Source of the DNA: Streptomyces sp. CBMA291
GTDB taxonomy: Bacteria; Actinomycetota; Actinomycetes; Streptomycetales; Streptomycetaceae
Direction of reading: 5' to 3'
DNA: 64,000 bases
Assembly (NCBI RefSeq): GCF_014596525.1
Contig: NZ_MSJP01000040.1
Coordinates: forward strand, 52,093-116,092
Part shown: positions 32,351 through 40,987 of the stretch, in pieces
Numbering within the stretch: position 1 is the first letter of the stretch
How the letters are laid out: the number at the start of each line of letters is the position of its first letter
Position numbers and translations under genes: made by a program
The notes under the pieces: generated by a model
What the model saw: the letters and a program-made list of their open reading frames with translations, nothing else
Database searches by the model: none
What the model was told of the DNA's origin: nothing

Positions 32351-33955
32351 TCAGTCCTTCTTCTCCTCCAGGCGGGGGAACAGCACCGCGCCCTTCGTCA
32401 CCGTCGCGCCCGCCGGGAGCGTGCCCCACGTGCCCGCGTCCTGGACCCGCTGGTCCGACAGGGCGCCCAGGGACGCTTCCGCGCCCAGGGACTCCCACAG
32501 GGCCTGCGAGGTCTCCGGCATGACCGGGTTCAGCAGGACCGCCACCGCGCGGAGCGACTCGGCGGCCGTGTAGAGGATCGTCGCCAGACGCGCCCGGCCC
32601 TCGGCCGACTCGTCCTTCGCGACCTTCCACGGCTCCTGCTCCGTGATGTAGCCGTTGACCTGCTTCACGAAGTCGAAGATCGCCAGGATGCCGGCCTGGA
32701 AGTCCAGCTCCTCGCCGATCTTCGCGTCCGCCGTCGCGACCGCCTTCGCCAGTCCCTCGTGGACCGCCGTCTCGGCCTCGCCGTCCGCCTCCGACGCGGG
32801 CAGCGCCCCGCCGAAGTACTTGCCGACCATCGCCGCCACGCGCGAGGCGAGGTTGCCGTAGTCGTTCGCCAGTTCGGACGTGTACCGGGCGGTGAAGTCC
32901 TCCCACGAGAACGAGCCGTCCTGCCCGAACGCGATCGCCCGGAGGAAGTACCAGCGGTACGCGTCCACGCCGAAGTGCGAGGTCAGGTCCTGCGGCTTGA
33001 TGCCCGTCAGGTTCGACTTCGACATCTTCTCGCCGCCGACCATCAGCCAGCCGTTCGCCGCGACCCGGCCGGGCACCGGCAGGCCCTGCGCCATCAGCAT
33101 CGCCGGCCAGATCACCGCGTGGAACCGCAGGATGTCCTTGCCGATCAGATGCACGTTCGCCGGGAACGTCTCGTCGAACTTCGCCGGGTTCTCGTTGTAG
33201 CCGACGGCCGTCGCGTAGTTCAGAAGCGCGTCGATCCACACGTAGATGACGTGCTTCTCGTCCCACGGCACCGGGACGCCCCAGTCGAACGTCGAGCGCG
33301 AGATGGAGAGGTCCTCCAGGCCCTGCTTGACGAAGTTCACGACCTCGTTGCGCGCCGACTCCGGCTGGATGAAGCCCGGGTTCGCCTCGTAGAACTCAAG
33401 GAGCTTCGGGCCGTACTCGCTCAGCTTGAAGAAGTAGTTCTCCTCCTTGAGGATCTCCACCGGCTTCTTGTGGACGGCGCACAGCTTCGTGCCGTCCTCC
33501 GCCTCGATGAGATCGCCCGGGAGCTTGTACTCCTCGCAGCCCACGCAGTACGGGCCCTCGTAGCCGCCCTTGTAGATCTCGTCCTTGTCGTACAGGTCCT
33601 GCACGAATTCCTGGACGCGGTCCGTGTGACGCTTCTGCGTGGTGCGGATGAAGTCGTCGTTCGCGATGTTCAGGTGCTCCCAGAGGGGCTTCCACGCCTC
33701 GTCCACGAGCTTGTCGCACCAGGCCTGGGGCGTGACGCCGTTCGCCTCGGCCGTGCGCATGATCTTCTGACCGTGCTCGTCCGTGCCGGTGAGGAACCAC
33801 ACCTTCTCGCCGCGCTGACGGTGCCAGCGCGTGAGCACGTCGCCTGCGACGGTCGTATAGGCGTGGCCCAGGTGAGGAGCGTCGTTGACGTAGTAAATGG
33901 GGGTCGTGACGTAAAACGCCTTCGCCCCCTGCTTCTCGGATCCAGTGGCCGCCAT
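32351..33955 (-). CDS. metG: Methionyl-tRNA synthetase
   Basis: Class I synthetase, 534 aa. The HIGH-type motif is in DAPHLGHAYTTVAGDVL and the KMSKS motif in VGGEKMSKSNLTGIKPQ. The connective peptide has CVGCEEYKLPGDL and CAVHKK in a knuckle region. It ends with the anticodon-binding helical domain and has no C-terminal tRNA-binding (EMAP-like) dimerisation domain, as in other compact actinobacterial enzymes. ATG 33955, with no obvious partner genes. Ends at terminator B. Confidence 0.97.
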   Translation of the reverse strand: MAATGSEKQGAKAFYVTTPIYYVNDAPHLGHAYTTVAGDVLTRWHRQRGEKVWFLTGTDEHGQKIMRTAEANGVTPQAWCDKLVDEAWKPLWEHLNIANDDFIRTTQKRHTDRVQEFVQDLYDKDEIYKGGYEGPYCVGCEEYKLPGDLIEAEDGTKLCAVHKKPVEILKEENYFFKLSEYGPKLLEFYEANPGFIQPESARNEVVNFVKQGLEDLSISRSTFDWGVPVPWDEKHVIYVWIDALLNYATAVGYNENPAKFDETFPANVHLIGKDILRFHAVIWPAMLMAQGLPVPGRVAANGWLMVGGEKMSKSNLTGIKPQDLTSHFGVDAYRWYFLRAIAFGQDGSFSWEDFTARYTSELANDYGNLASRVAAMVGKYFGGALPASEADGEAETAVHEGLAKAVATADAKIGEELDFQAGILAIFDFVKQVNGYITEQEPWKVAKDESAEGRARLATILYTAAESLRAVAVLLNPVMPETSQALWESLGAEASLGALSDQRVQDAGTWGTLPAGATVTKGAVLFPRLEEKKD

Positions 33956-34029
33956 GGTCGAAATCCTAACGGTCGCGGGATGCTCCCCTCACCTTGATAA
34001 ACCTGCGCGCAGGGGCCGTGACCCCGTGT

Positions 34030-34054
34030 GACGGTGACCCGGTCGGTCACCGTC
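34030..34054 (-). terminator. Terminator of the VWA-protein gene
   Basis: 10-bp stem GACGGTGACC / GGTCACCGTC with loop CGGTC, starting 18 bp after the stop at 34072. Confidence 0.7.
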
Positions 34055-34071
34055 CACACCACCGCACCCGC

Positions 34072-35712
34072 TCAGAACTCCAGACCGGCCAGCAGCCCCC
34101 GGTAGAACGCCGGGTGCGCCGTCTCGACCGGCGTCGCACCCGCGAGGAACGTCGCCGTACGCGGAGTGCCGTCGAGCTTCCGCACGAAGTCGAACGCCTT
34201 GTTGTCCGCCTCGCCCCAGGCCACGAACCGCCAGTGCAGCGGGCGGTCCGCCGCCTCGGCCAGCGCCTGCGCCGCCGCCGTCTTCGACTCCGGCGCGCCG
34301 TCCGTCTGGAAGACCACGAGGGCGGGCCGCGTCGGGTCCTCCTTCGCGTGGTGGGCCAGGACCTCTTCCACCGCACGGTGGTAGTTCGTACGGCCCAGCC
34401 GGCCGAGCGTCGCGTTGACCTCCTCCACATGGGTGGGGGTCAGCGTCGCCGGAGTCAGTTCGACCGTGCCGTCGATGTCCGTCGAGAAGAACACCGTCGT
34501 CACCGACGCGCTCTCGTCGAGATGCGCCGCCAGCGCCGTGACCTGCTCGGCCAGCCGCTGCACGGAACCGTCCTTGAAGTACCCGCGCATCGAACCCGAC
34601 CGGTCGACCACCAGATAGACGGCCGCCCGGCTCCCCACGAGCCCCTGCTTCCGCAACTGCGCCCCGGCCGCCTTGTAGGCGTCGGCGAGGTGCGGCGCGA
34701 GGGCCTTGAGCCGGGGGAGGGGGAGGGCGGGGGTAGGGGCGGGAGCCTGGTGGGTGGTGGCCTCCGGCTCTGTGGCCTGCGCCTCCGTGACCTGTGCCTC
34801 CGGCTGCTCCGGGGCCTCGGTGGGCTCCGATTCCGGTACGGCGACGGCCTCCGGCTCGGCCTCGGCGACCGGCTCGGTCTCCTCGGCGGCAGTGGCAGTG
34901 GCAGCGGCAGTGGCAGCGGTGTCGGTGGTGTCGGTGTCGGTGTCGGCGGCGTTTACGGCCTCCGGCTCGGTGGCCGTCTCCGTCACCGGCTCCGTGACAG
35001 CCTCGGCCTCCGGCTGCTCCGAGGTCTCCGCAGCACCCGCCTTGGGCTCCGCCTCGGCGACCGGCTCGTCCACCGTGACCGGCTCGACCTCGGCGACCGG
35101 CTCGGTCTCCGTAACGACATCCGCGTCCGCAGGGGCGTCCGCAACGGCGTCCGTCGTCGTATCCACCGCCGGTTCCACCGACTCCGTCGCCTCCGGCGCA
35201 CCCGCCTCGGCCACCGGCGTGTCGTCCTTCGCGTCCGCCTCGGCCTCGACGGCCTCCGGCGTGTCGGACGTGTCCCCAGCGGTCACCGACGCGTCGGTCT
35301 CCACCTCGGCCGCGACCGTCTCCGCCGACGCGGCCACAACCTCAGCCACATCTGCCGCAGGCGCAACCTCGGCCACATCGCCAGCCGCAGCCGCGGCCAC
35401 AACCTCAGCCACGTCGGCAGCCGCAGCCGCAGGCACAACCTCAGCCCCGGCCTCAGCCACCTCAGCCACCTCAGCCGCCGCAGGCACAACCGTCCCCTTC
35501 CCCGAAGACGCGCGGGCCCTCGGGATCTGGGGGTTGTCGAAGGAGGCCGCCACCAGGTCGTCCGCCGCTTGGCGGGCCTTGGTTTCCGGGGCCTCCTGGG
35601 AGGGTGTGGTCTCCGTGGTGGGGGTCTCACGGGTCTGGGGCGGGACGGAGGTCGTCGGGGAGTCCTCGCGGTCCCGGCCGAACACCTTGCGCAGCATGCT
35701 CCGAATACCCAT
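34072..35712 (-). CDS. von Willebrand factor A-domain protein with long Ala/Glu-rich N-terminal region
   Basis: 546 aa. After a basic start (MGIRSMLRKVFGRDRED), about 300 residues are highly repetitive Ala/Val/Thr/Glu-rich sequence with no predicted fold. The C-terminal 200 aa form a VWA domain with a full MIDAS: DRSGS (YLVVDRSGSMRGYF), a Thr in GRTNYH and the later Asp of VFQTDG. Streptomyces relatives are annotated as VWA or tellurium-resistance-like proteins. Start ATG 35712 is preferred over ATG 35730 because AAAGGG lies 7 nt upstream of it. Cytoplasmic. Role unknown, perhaps metal-dependent protein assembly. Confidence 0.82.
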   Translation of the reverse strand: MGIRSMLRKVFGRDREDSPTTSVPPQTRETPTTETTPSQEAPETKARQAADDLVAASFDNPQIPRARASSGKGTVVPAAAEVAEVAEAGAEVVPAAAAADVAEVVAAAAAGDVAEVAPAADVAEVVAASAETVAAEVETDASVTAGDTSDTPEAVEAEADAKDDTPVAEAGAPEATESVEPAVDTTTDAVADAPADADVVTETEPVAEVEPVTVDEPVAEAEPKAGAAETSEQPEAEAVTEPVTETATEPEAVNAADTDTDTTDTAATAAATATAAEETEPVAEAEPEAVAVPESEPTEAPEQPEAQVTEAQATEPEATTHQAPAPTPALPLPRLKALAPHLADAYKAAGAQLRKQGLVGSRAAVYLVVDRSGSMRGYFKDGSVQRLAEQVTALAAHLDESASVTTVFFSTDIDGTVELTPATLTPTHVEEVNATLGRLGRTNYHRAVEEVLAHHAKEDPTRPALVVFQTDGAPESKTAAAQALAEAADRPLHWRFVAWGEADNKAFDFVRKLDGTPRTATFLAGATPVETAHPAFYRGLLAGLEF

Positions 35713-35858
35713 GGGCGAACCCTTTCGCATGAGTGGGGTGCTTGTGATGGTGGTCCGTACGGGCGTTTCGGGGCTTTCATCCCTGGCCAGGACGGATACG
35801 TAAGGTTAGCGGCCGTCCTGTCCCTCTCCGGTGACCCGGTCGCCCACGGCCGCTGTGC

Positions 35859-35880
35859 GTTCACACGTCGTTCACCCCGC
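35859..35880 (+). promoter_or_regulatory. PHO box (PhoP operator) upstream of phoX
   Basis: Two adjacent 11-bp direct-repeat units, GTTCACACGTC (35859-35869) and GTTCACCCCGC (35870-35880), match the Streptomyces PhoP box (conserved GTTCA, 11-nt period). A TAGCGT -10-like hexamer at 35908-35913 puts the box at or just upstream of -35. Predicts induction under phosphate starvation. Confidence 0.78.
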
Positions 35881-35971
35881 CGCCGTCCCCGGGCAGACGT
35901 GCGGCCCTAGCGTCGCGGCCGAAGCAATCCCGACACCAGGGGCGGCGCGGTCCGCGCCCGAGGAGGACGAA

Positions 35972-38050
35972 GTGCGCAAGCTGCTGCCGCTGTTGAGCAC
36001 CCACCCGCACGGAGGCGGCCGTTCCGCTCTCACGTGCCGTTACCGCTGCGGTGACGCCTGTTTCCACGAGGTGCCCAACACCAGCGCCAACGAGTACGTC
36101 GGCGACGTCATCGCGGGCGTCCTCTCGCGCCGGTCCGCCCTGCGCGCCGCCGCCCTCGTGACGGTCGCCTCGGCTGCGGGCGGCGCCCTCGCCCTCGGCA
36201 CCGCCCCCGAGGCCTCCGCCCACCCGGCGAAGCCCGGGAAGGGACAGGGGAACGGCAACGGTCACGGTCACGGCAAGGCCGACGGCGCCCGCGGGCTGCG
36301 CTTCACCCCGGTCGCGCCCAACACCGCCGACCAGGTCACCGTCCCCGCCGGCTACTCCCAGAACGTGGTCATCCGCTGGGGCGAGCCCATCCTGCGCGGC
36401 GCGCCCGCCTTCGATTCCGAGAAGCAGTCGGCGAAGGCCCAGGCCGGTCAGTTCGGCTACAACAACGACTTCCTCTCCCTGCTGCCGCTCCCCGGCGAGC
36501 ACGACCGGCAGGTCCTCGTCGCCAACCACGAGTACACCGACGAGAACCTGATGTTCCGGGGCTACGACCCCGCGAACCCGACCCGCGAGCAGGTCGAGAT
36601 CGCCTGGGCCGCGCACGGCCTCTCCGTCGTCGTCGTCCAGGAGGAGCGCCGTACGGGCAAGCTCACCCCGGTCGTCCGCCACCGCCTCAACCGGCGGCTG
36701 CACACCACCAGCCCGTTCGAGGTCACCGGTCCCGCCGCGGGAAGCGCGCTGCTGCGCACCTCCGCCGACCCGAGCGGACGCCGGGTCCTCGGCACCCTGA
36801 ACAACTGCGCGGGCGGCACCACCCCGTGGGGCACGACCCTGCACGGCGAGGAGAACTTCAACCAGTACTTCGCCAACGGCTCCAGCGCCACCGACAAGCG
36901 CTACGGCATCGGCACCGGCGCCACCGAGCGCAAGTGGGAGCGGTTCGACAAGCGCTTCGACCTGAAGCAGGAGCCGAACGAGGCCCACCGGCACGGCTGG
37001 GTCGTCGAACTCGACCCGTACGACCCCGACTCCACGCCCCGCAAGCGCACCGCGCTCGGCCGCTTCAAGCACGAGGCGGCGCAGCCCCGGCTCACCGACG
37101 ACGGGCGTCCGGTCGTCTACATGGGCGACGACGAGCGCTTCGACTACTTCTACAAGTTCGTCTCCTCGAAGCGGATGAAGAAGGGGAACTCGCGCGCCGC
37201 CCGCGAGCACAACCTGACCCTGCTCGACGAGGGCACCCTGTACGTCGCCCGGCTCACCGGCGACTCCCCGGCGGCCGAGATCGACGGCACGGGCAAGCTG
37301 CCCTCCGACGGCGAGTTCGACGGCACCGGCAGCTGGATCCCGCTGGCCACCGGGAACGTCTCGCACGTCCCCGGCATGAGCGCCGAGGAGGTGTACGTCT
37401 TCACCCGGCTCGCCGCCGACAAGGTCGGCGCGACGAAGATGGACCGCCCCGAGGACGTCGAGCCGAGCCCCCGCACCGGCCGCGTGTACATCGCCCTCAC
37501 CAACAACACGGACCGCGGCAAGCCCGGCAAGGCGCCCGCCGACGAGGCCAACCCGCGCAACCTCAACAAGCACGGCCAGATCCTGGAACTCGCGGAGAAC
37601 TGGGACGACCCGGCGGCCGACGGCTTCGCCTGGCGTCTCTTCCTGGTCGCGGGCGACCCGAACGACCCGGCCACCTACTTCGCGGGTTTCCCCAAGGAGA
37701 AGGTCTCCCCGATCTCCTGCCCGGACAACGTGGCCTTCGACCCGCACGGCAACCTGTGGATCTCCACCGACGGCAACCAGCTCGGCTCGCACGACGGGCT
37801 GTTCGGCGTGGCCACGCACGGCGAGCGGCGCGGTGAGCTGAAGCAGTTCCTGACCGTGCCGAGGGGCGCCGAGACCTGCGGTCCGCTCGTCCAGGACCGC
37901 CGGGTCCTGGTCGCGGTGCAGCACCCGGGCGAGATCGACGGCGCCTCCGTCGAGAAGCCCGCCTCGGTCTGGCCCGACGGCCCCGGCAGGATCGTCCGCC
38001 CGTCGGTGGTGGCGGTCTGGCGCACGGACGGCGACGACATCGGCGTCTGA
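35972..38050 (+). CDS. phoX: PhoX-type alkaline phosphatase (DUF839), Tat-exported
   Basis: 692 aa. Secreted Ca/Fe-dependent phosphatase of the PhoX family releasing phosphate from organic esters. The N-terminus has a conserved cytoplasmic stretch, then a twin-arginine signal SRRSALRAAALVTVASAAGG ending ASA. The PhoX region includes FGYNNDFLSLLPLPG, VANHEYTDENLMFRGYD, LNNCAGGTTPWGTTLHGEENF, and near the C-terminus CPDNVAFDPHGNLWISTDGN. GTG 35972 has AGGAGG 7-9 nt upstream. Controlled, by sequence, through a PHO box. Monocistronic. Confidence 0.9.
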   Translation: MRKLLPLLSTHPHGGGRSALTCRYRCGDACFHEVPNTSANEYVGDVIAGVLSRRSALRAAALVTVASAAGGALALGTAPEASAHPAKPGKGQGNGNGHGHGKADGARGLRFTPVAPNTADQVTVPAGYSQNVVIRWGEPILRGAPAFDSEKQSAKAQAGQFGYNNDFLSLLPLPGEHDRQVLVANHEYTDENLMFRGYDPANPTREQVEIAWAAHGLSVVVVQEERRTGKLTPVVRHRLNRRLHTTSPFEVTGPAAGSALLRTSADPSGRRVLGTLNNCAGGTTPWGTTLHGEENFNQYFANGSSATDKRYGIGTGATERKWERFDKRFDLKQEPNEAHRHGWVVELDPYDPDSTPRKRTALGRFKHEAAQPRLTDDGRPVVYMGDDERFDYFYKFVSSKRMKKGNSRAAREHNLTLLDEGTLYVARLTGDSPAAEIDGTGKLPSDGEFDGTGSWIPLATGNVSHVPGMSAEEVYVFTRLAADKVGATKMDRPEDVEPSPRTGRVYIALTNNTDRGKPGKAPADEANPRNLNKHGQILELAENWDDPAADGFAWRLFLVAGDPNDPATYFAGFPKEKVSPISCPDNVAFDPHGNLWISTDGNQLGSHDGLFGVATHGERRGELKQFLTVPRGAETCGPLVQDRRVLVAVQHPGEIDGASVEKPASVWPDGPGRIVRPSVVAVWRTDGDDIGV

Positions 38051-38090
38051 GCCCCCAGCGGTACGGCACGGCCCGGGGGTGGAGAAACCT

Positions 38091-39080
38091 TTACTCCACC
38101 CCCATGGCCTGCCGGAACCTTCCGAACTGCTCCTCGGGGTCCCCGGTGTAGGCCCAGGGCACCCACGCCGCCCGCGCCCCGAGCATCCCGAGGAGCTCCC
38201 GGGCCAGCTCCCGCTGGCCCGCGTAACAGGCCGCGTGCGCCAGGAAGTTGAGTTCGGCGACCTCCTCCGGGGCGACCGGCAGACCCGGCTCCCGGCCGCC
38301 GATCCAGCGCGCGTGCGTCCGCCGCAGCTCGGTGACCGCCAGCTCGTGTTTCCAGTGCTGGTCGAAGCCGCGCACCGGGCCGCGCCCGTGCGCCCCGTCC
38401 GCGATGTACCGGTACTCCTCGACCCGGGCGACCTGGACGAGCACCGGCAGCGGGGAGCCGGGCGGCGCCACGCCCGCCGCGTCGCGGGCGAAGTCGTACA
38501 TGCTGCCGTGCGTGCCGTGCCACCGTGCCGACCAGTAGCGCAGCACCTGGATGTGCCCCTCCGTGTTGTACGGGTCCCGGCGCCGCAGCTCGTCGAACCA
38601 GCGCCGCAGGTCCCGGCGCGGCACCCCGCCCGCGTACAGCCGGGCGACGGAGAGCAGCGACACCCACGGCATCGGGTCGGCGGGCGCCGCCTCGGCCGCG
38701 CACCGGCAGGCGTCGACGGCGGAGTCGATCCGGGCCCGGTCGACGACGGCGCCCCGGCCGGCCGCGATGGCCGCGTCGAAGACCCGTACGACCTCGGTCG
38801 CCGCCCGCAGCACGGCCGCGTCCGGGTTGCCCGGTTCGGCGGCCCGCCAGGTCTCCACGGTGGAACTGCCCGCGGCCGCGTGCGAGAGCAGCCGCAGCCG
38901 GTGGGTGCGGCGCGCCCAGTGGTCGCCGGTGGCGGCGAGCAGGTCCCGTACGCCCTGCCAGCGGCCGATGACGATGTCGTGTCGGGCCTCGGTCAGTGCG
39001 CGGTCCCCGAAGTCCGGGTCGAAGTCGGGGGTGAACCGGGCCGCGCGCGCCGAGCGTGCCGAACGGCGGCGTACGCGCAT
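38091..39080 (-). CDS. Conserved hypothetical protein (helical repeat, TPR-like)
   Basis: 329 aa, no recognised family. Almost entirely helical, with Ala/Arg-rich amphipathic helices and repeated Trp/Arg helices (IVIGRWQGVRDLLAATGDHWARR; MPWVSLLSVARLYAGGVPRR; YNTEGHIQVLRYWSARWHG), suggesting a tetratricopeptide-like solenoid. The N-terminal 17 residues are strongly basic. ATG 39080 has GGAG 7 nt upstream. It lies 13 bp after the permease gene on the same strand, so it is probably co-transcribed. Function not inferred. Confidence 0.72.
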   Translation of the reverse strand: MRVRRRSARSARAARFTPDFDPDFGDRALTEARHDIVIGRWQGVRDLLAATGDHWARRTHRLRLLSHAAAGSSTVETWRAAEPGNPDAAVLRAATEVVRVFDAAIAAGRGAVVDRARIDSAVDACRCAAEAAPADPMPWVSLLSVARLYAGGVPRRDLRRWFDELRRRDPYNTEGHIQVLRYWSARWHGTHGSMYDFARDAAGVAPPGSPLPVLVQVARVEEYRYIADGAHGRGPVRGFDQHWKHELAVTELRRTHARWIGGREPGLPVAPEEVAELNFLAHAACYAGQRELARELLGMLGARAAWVPWAYTGDPEEQFGRFRQAMGVE

Positions 39081-39093
39081 CGGGGGTCTCCTC

Positions 39094-40572
39094 TCAGAAG
39101 TCCGTGGCGTAGCTCTTGTCCCTGCCGTCCGTGCGCGGACGGCAGGCGGGGACCGAGGCGTCGGCGGCGGCGAGCACGGCGGCGGCGTCGAGCCGGGCCG
39201 GGCGGTAGTAGCCGCTGCCCTTGCGCCAGTAGACGAGCATCGGCACGACGCCGAGGAGCAGCCCGCCGAGGCCGATGGTGAGGGCGGTGGTGGAGAGGGC
39301 GCCGAGGGACTGGACGAAGGCCCACAGCAGGAAGCCGGAGCCGAACAGCGGCCAGAGCCCGCCGAGGACCAGGTTCCGTACGGAGCGCAGGAGCAGCGAG
39401 CGGTAGGCGACGACGGCGGCGAGCCCGGCGAGCCCGTAGTAGAACGCGATCTGGAGGCCGATGGCGGAGACGGCGTCGCGCAGGACCTGCTGGAGGGAGC
39501 CCTTGGCCGCGGCGGCGGCCGTGAACATGAGGAGGGCGGCGGCGCCGACGGTGAGGACGGCGACCCACGGGGTGTTCCAGCGGCGGTGCACGGCGCCGAG
39601 CGCGGCGGGCAGGGTCCGGTCGCGGCCCATCGCGAAGAGCGAGCGGGTGACCTGGAGGAGGGTGGTCTCCAGGGTGGCGACGGTGGAGAGGAGGACGGCG
39701 ACGACGAGGAGCTTGCCGCCGACGCCGGGCCAGATCTCCTGGCCGAGGACGGCGAGGATGTTGGGGCCCGCCGCCCGGATCTCCTCGGCGGAGAGCAGGA
39801 TGTTCACGGAGACGGTGAAGGCCATGAAGAGCAGGAAGACGAAGCCGACGCCGACGAGGGCGGCGAGCCCGGCGGTGCGCCTGCTGTTCCTGGTCTCCTC
39901 GCTGAGGTTGCTGGTGACGTCCCAGCCCCAGTAGTAGAAGGCGGCGATGAGGGCTCCGGCGGCGAAGCCGTGGGTCCCCTCGAAGCCGTCGACGGCGAAC
40001 CAGGACCAGTCGAAGGCGGTGGCCCGCCCCCGGTGGACGACGGCGGCGAGCACGAACCCGCCGAGGATCAGCATCTCGACGCCCGACAGGACGAGCTGCG
40101 CCCGCACGGTCAGCCGGGTGCCGCCGAGGACGATGAGCAGCATGACGAGGAACCAGCCCGCGCCGACGAGGGCGGAGAGCGTGGTGTCCCCGGCCAGGTC
40201 CTGGTCGAGCAGGGAGAGCGTGAGCGATCCGGCGGGCAGCGAGCCCGCCACCATGAAGACGGTGGCGGCGAAGACGAGGGCCCAGCCGCAGAGGAAGCCG
40301 AGGAAGGGGTGGAGGGTGCGGCCCACCCAGGAGTATCCGGCGCCCGCGTTGACGTCGATCCGGCCCAGGCGCGCGTAGGCGAGGACGATGCCGAACATGG
40401 GGACCGCGCAGTAGAGCAGGGCGCCGGGTCCCGCGTAGCCGACGGCGCTGAAGAGGACGGCGGTGGTCGCGGTGAGCGAGTAGGCGGGCGCGCTGCCCGC
40501 GACGGCCATGACGATGGTGTCGAAGGTGCCGAGGACATTGGGCTGGAGCCCTCTGTTCGTGGTGGTGCGCAT
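39094..40572 (-). CDS. APC-superfamily amino acid permease
   Basis: 492 aa, about 12 transmembrane helices. The N-terminal helix-1 break typical of APC transporters is seen: DTIVMAVAGSAPAYSLTATTA. The conserved GAGYSWVGRTLHPFLGFLCGW follows, and further on WGWDVTSNLSEETRNSRR. Likely a proton-coupled amino-acid or amine importer; substrate not predictable. First gene of a two-gene unit with the helical hypothetical. Its upstream region is a G-rich repeat tract (40573-40987). Confidence 0.88.
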   Translation of the reverse strand: MRTTTNRGLQPNVLGTFDTIVMAVAGSAPAYSLTATTAVLFSAVGYAGPGALLYCAVPMFGIVLAYARLGRIDVNAGAGYSWVGRTLHPFLGFLCGWALVFAATVFMVAGSLPAGSLTLSLLDQDLAGDTTLSALVGAGWFLVMLLIVLGGTRLTVRAQLVLSGVEMLILGGFVLAAVVHRGRATAFDWSWFAVDGFEGTHGFAAGALIAAFYYWGWDVTSNLSEETRNSRRTAGLAALVGVGFVFLLFMAFTVSVNILLSAEEIRAAGPNILAVLGQEIWPGVGGKLLVVAVLLSTVATLETTLLQVTRSLFAMGRDRTLPAALGAVHRRWNTPWVAVLTVGAAALLMFTAAAAAKGSLQQVLRDAVSAIGLQIAFYYGLAGLAAVVAYRSLLLRSVRNLVLGGLWPLFGSGFLLWAFVQSLGALSTTALTIGLGGLLLGVVPMLVYWRKGSGYYRPARLDAAAVLAAADASVPACRPRTDGRDKSYATDF

Positions 40573-40987
40573 GGCGGGTCCTCGGGGCGCGGCGGTCCGG
40601 CGGGGGTCGGGCGGTGGTCGGGCCTTGGTCGGCCGACGGTCGGGCGGTGGTCGGGCCCTGGCCGGGTGGCGGGTCAGGCGGTGGTCGGGCCTCGGTCAGG
40701 GCGGGGTCGGGTGGCGGTCGGGCCGGGGTCGGGCGGTGGTCGGGCCTCGGTCAGGTCAAGGCCAGGCCGGGGTCAGGCCGGGGTCAGGCCTTGGCCAGGT
40801 CGGGGCCGGGCCTTGGTAGGGCAGGGCGAAGTGGCCCGTCCGCCCGACCGGTTGCCGGGGACGGTGGGCGCGGATCACGGTGGGTCGAGCGCATCGTAGT
40901 CGCCCGGTGCGCGGACGGTGACGGCGGTGGGGAGGGTTCCGTTACGTGACCGTCGGTAAGCCCCTGCCGGAGACCGCCGGAGCGGGG
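40573..40987. repeat. 415-bp gene-free G-rich degenerate tandem repeat region
   Basis: Plus-strand repeats of GCGGTGGTCGGGCC(T/C)NGG start at 40611, 40644, 40678 and 40733, followed by GGCCGGGGTCAGGCC-type units to about 40820. Strongly strand-asymmetric (many GG dinucleotides). No ORF kept; the permease promoter should lie here. Confidence 0.75.
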
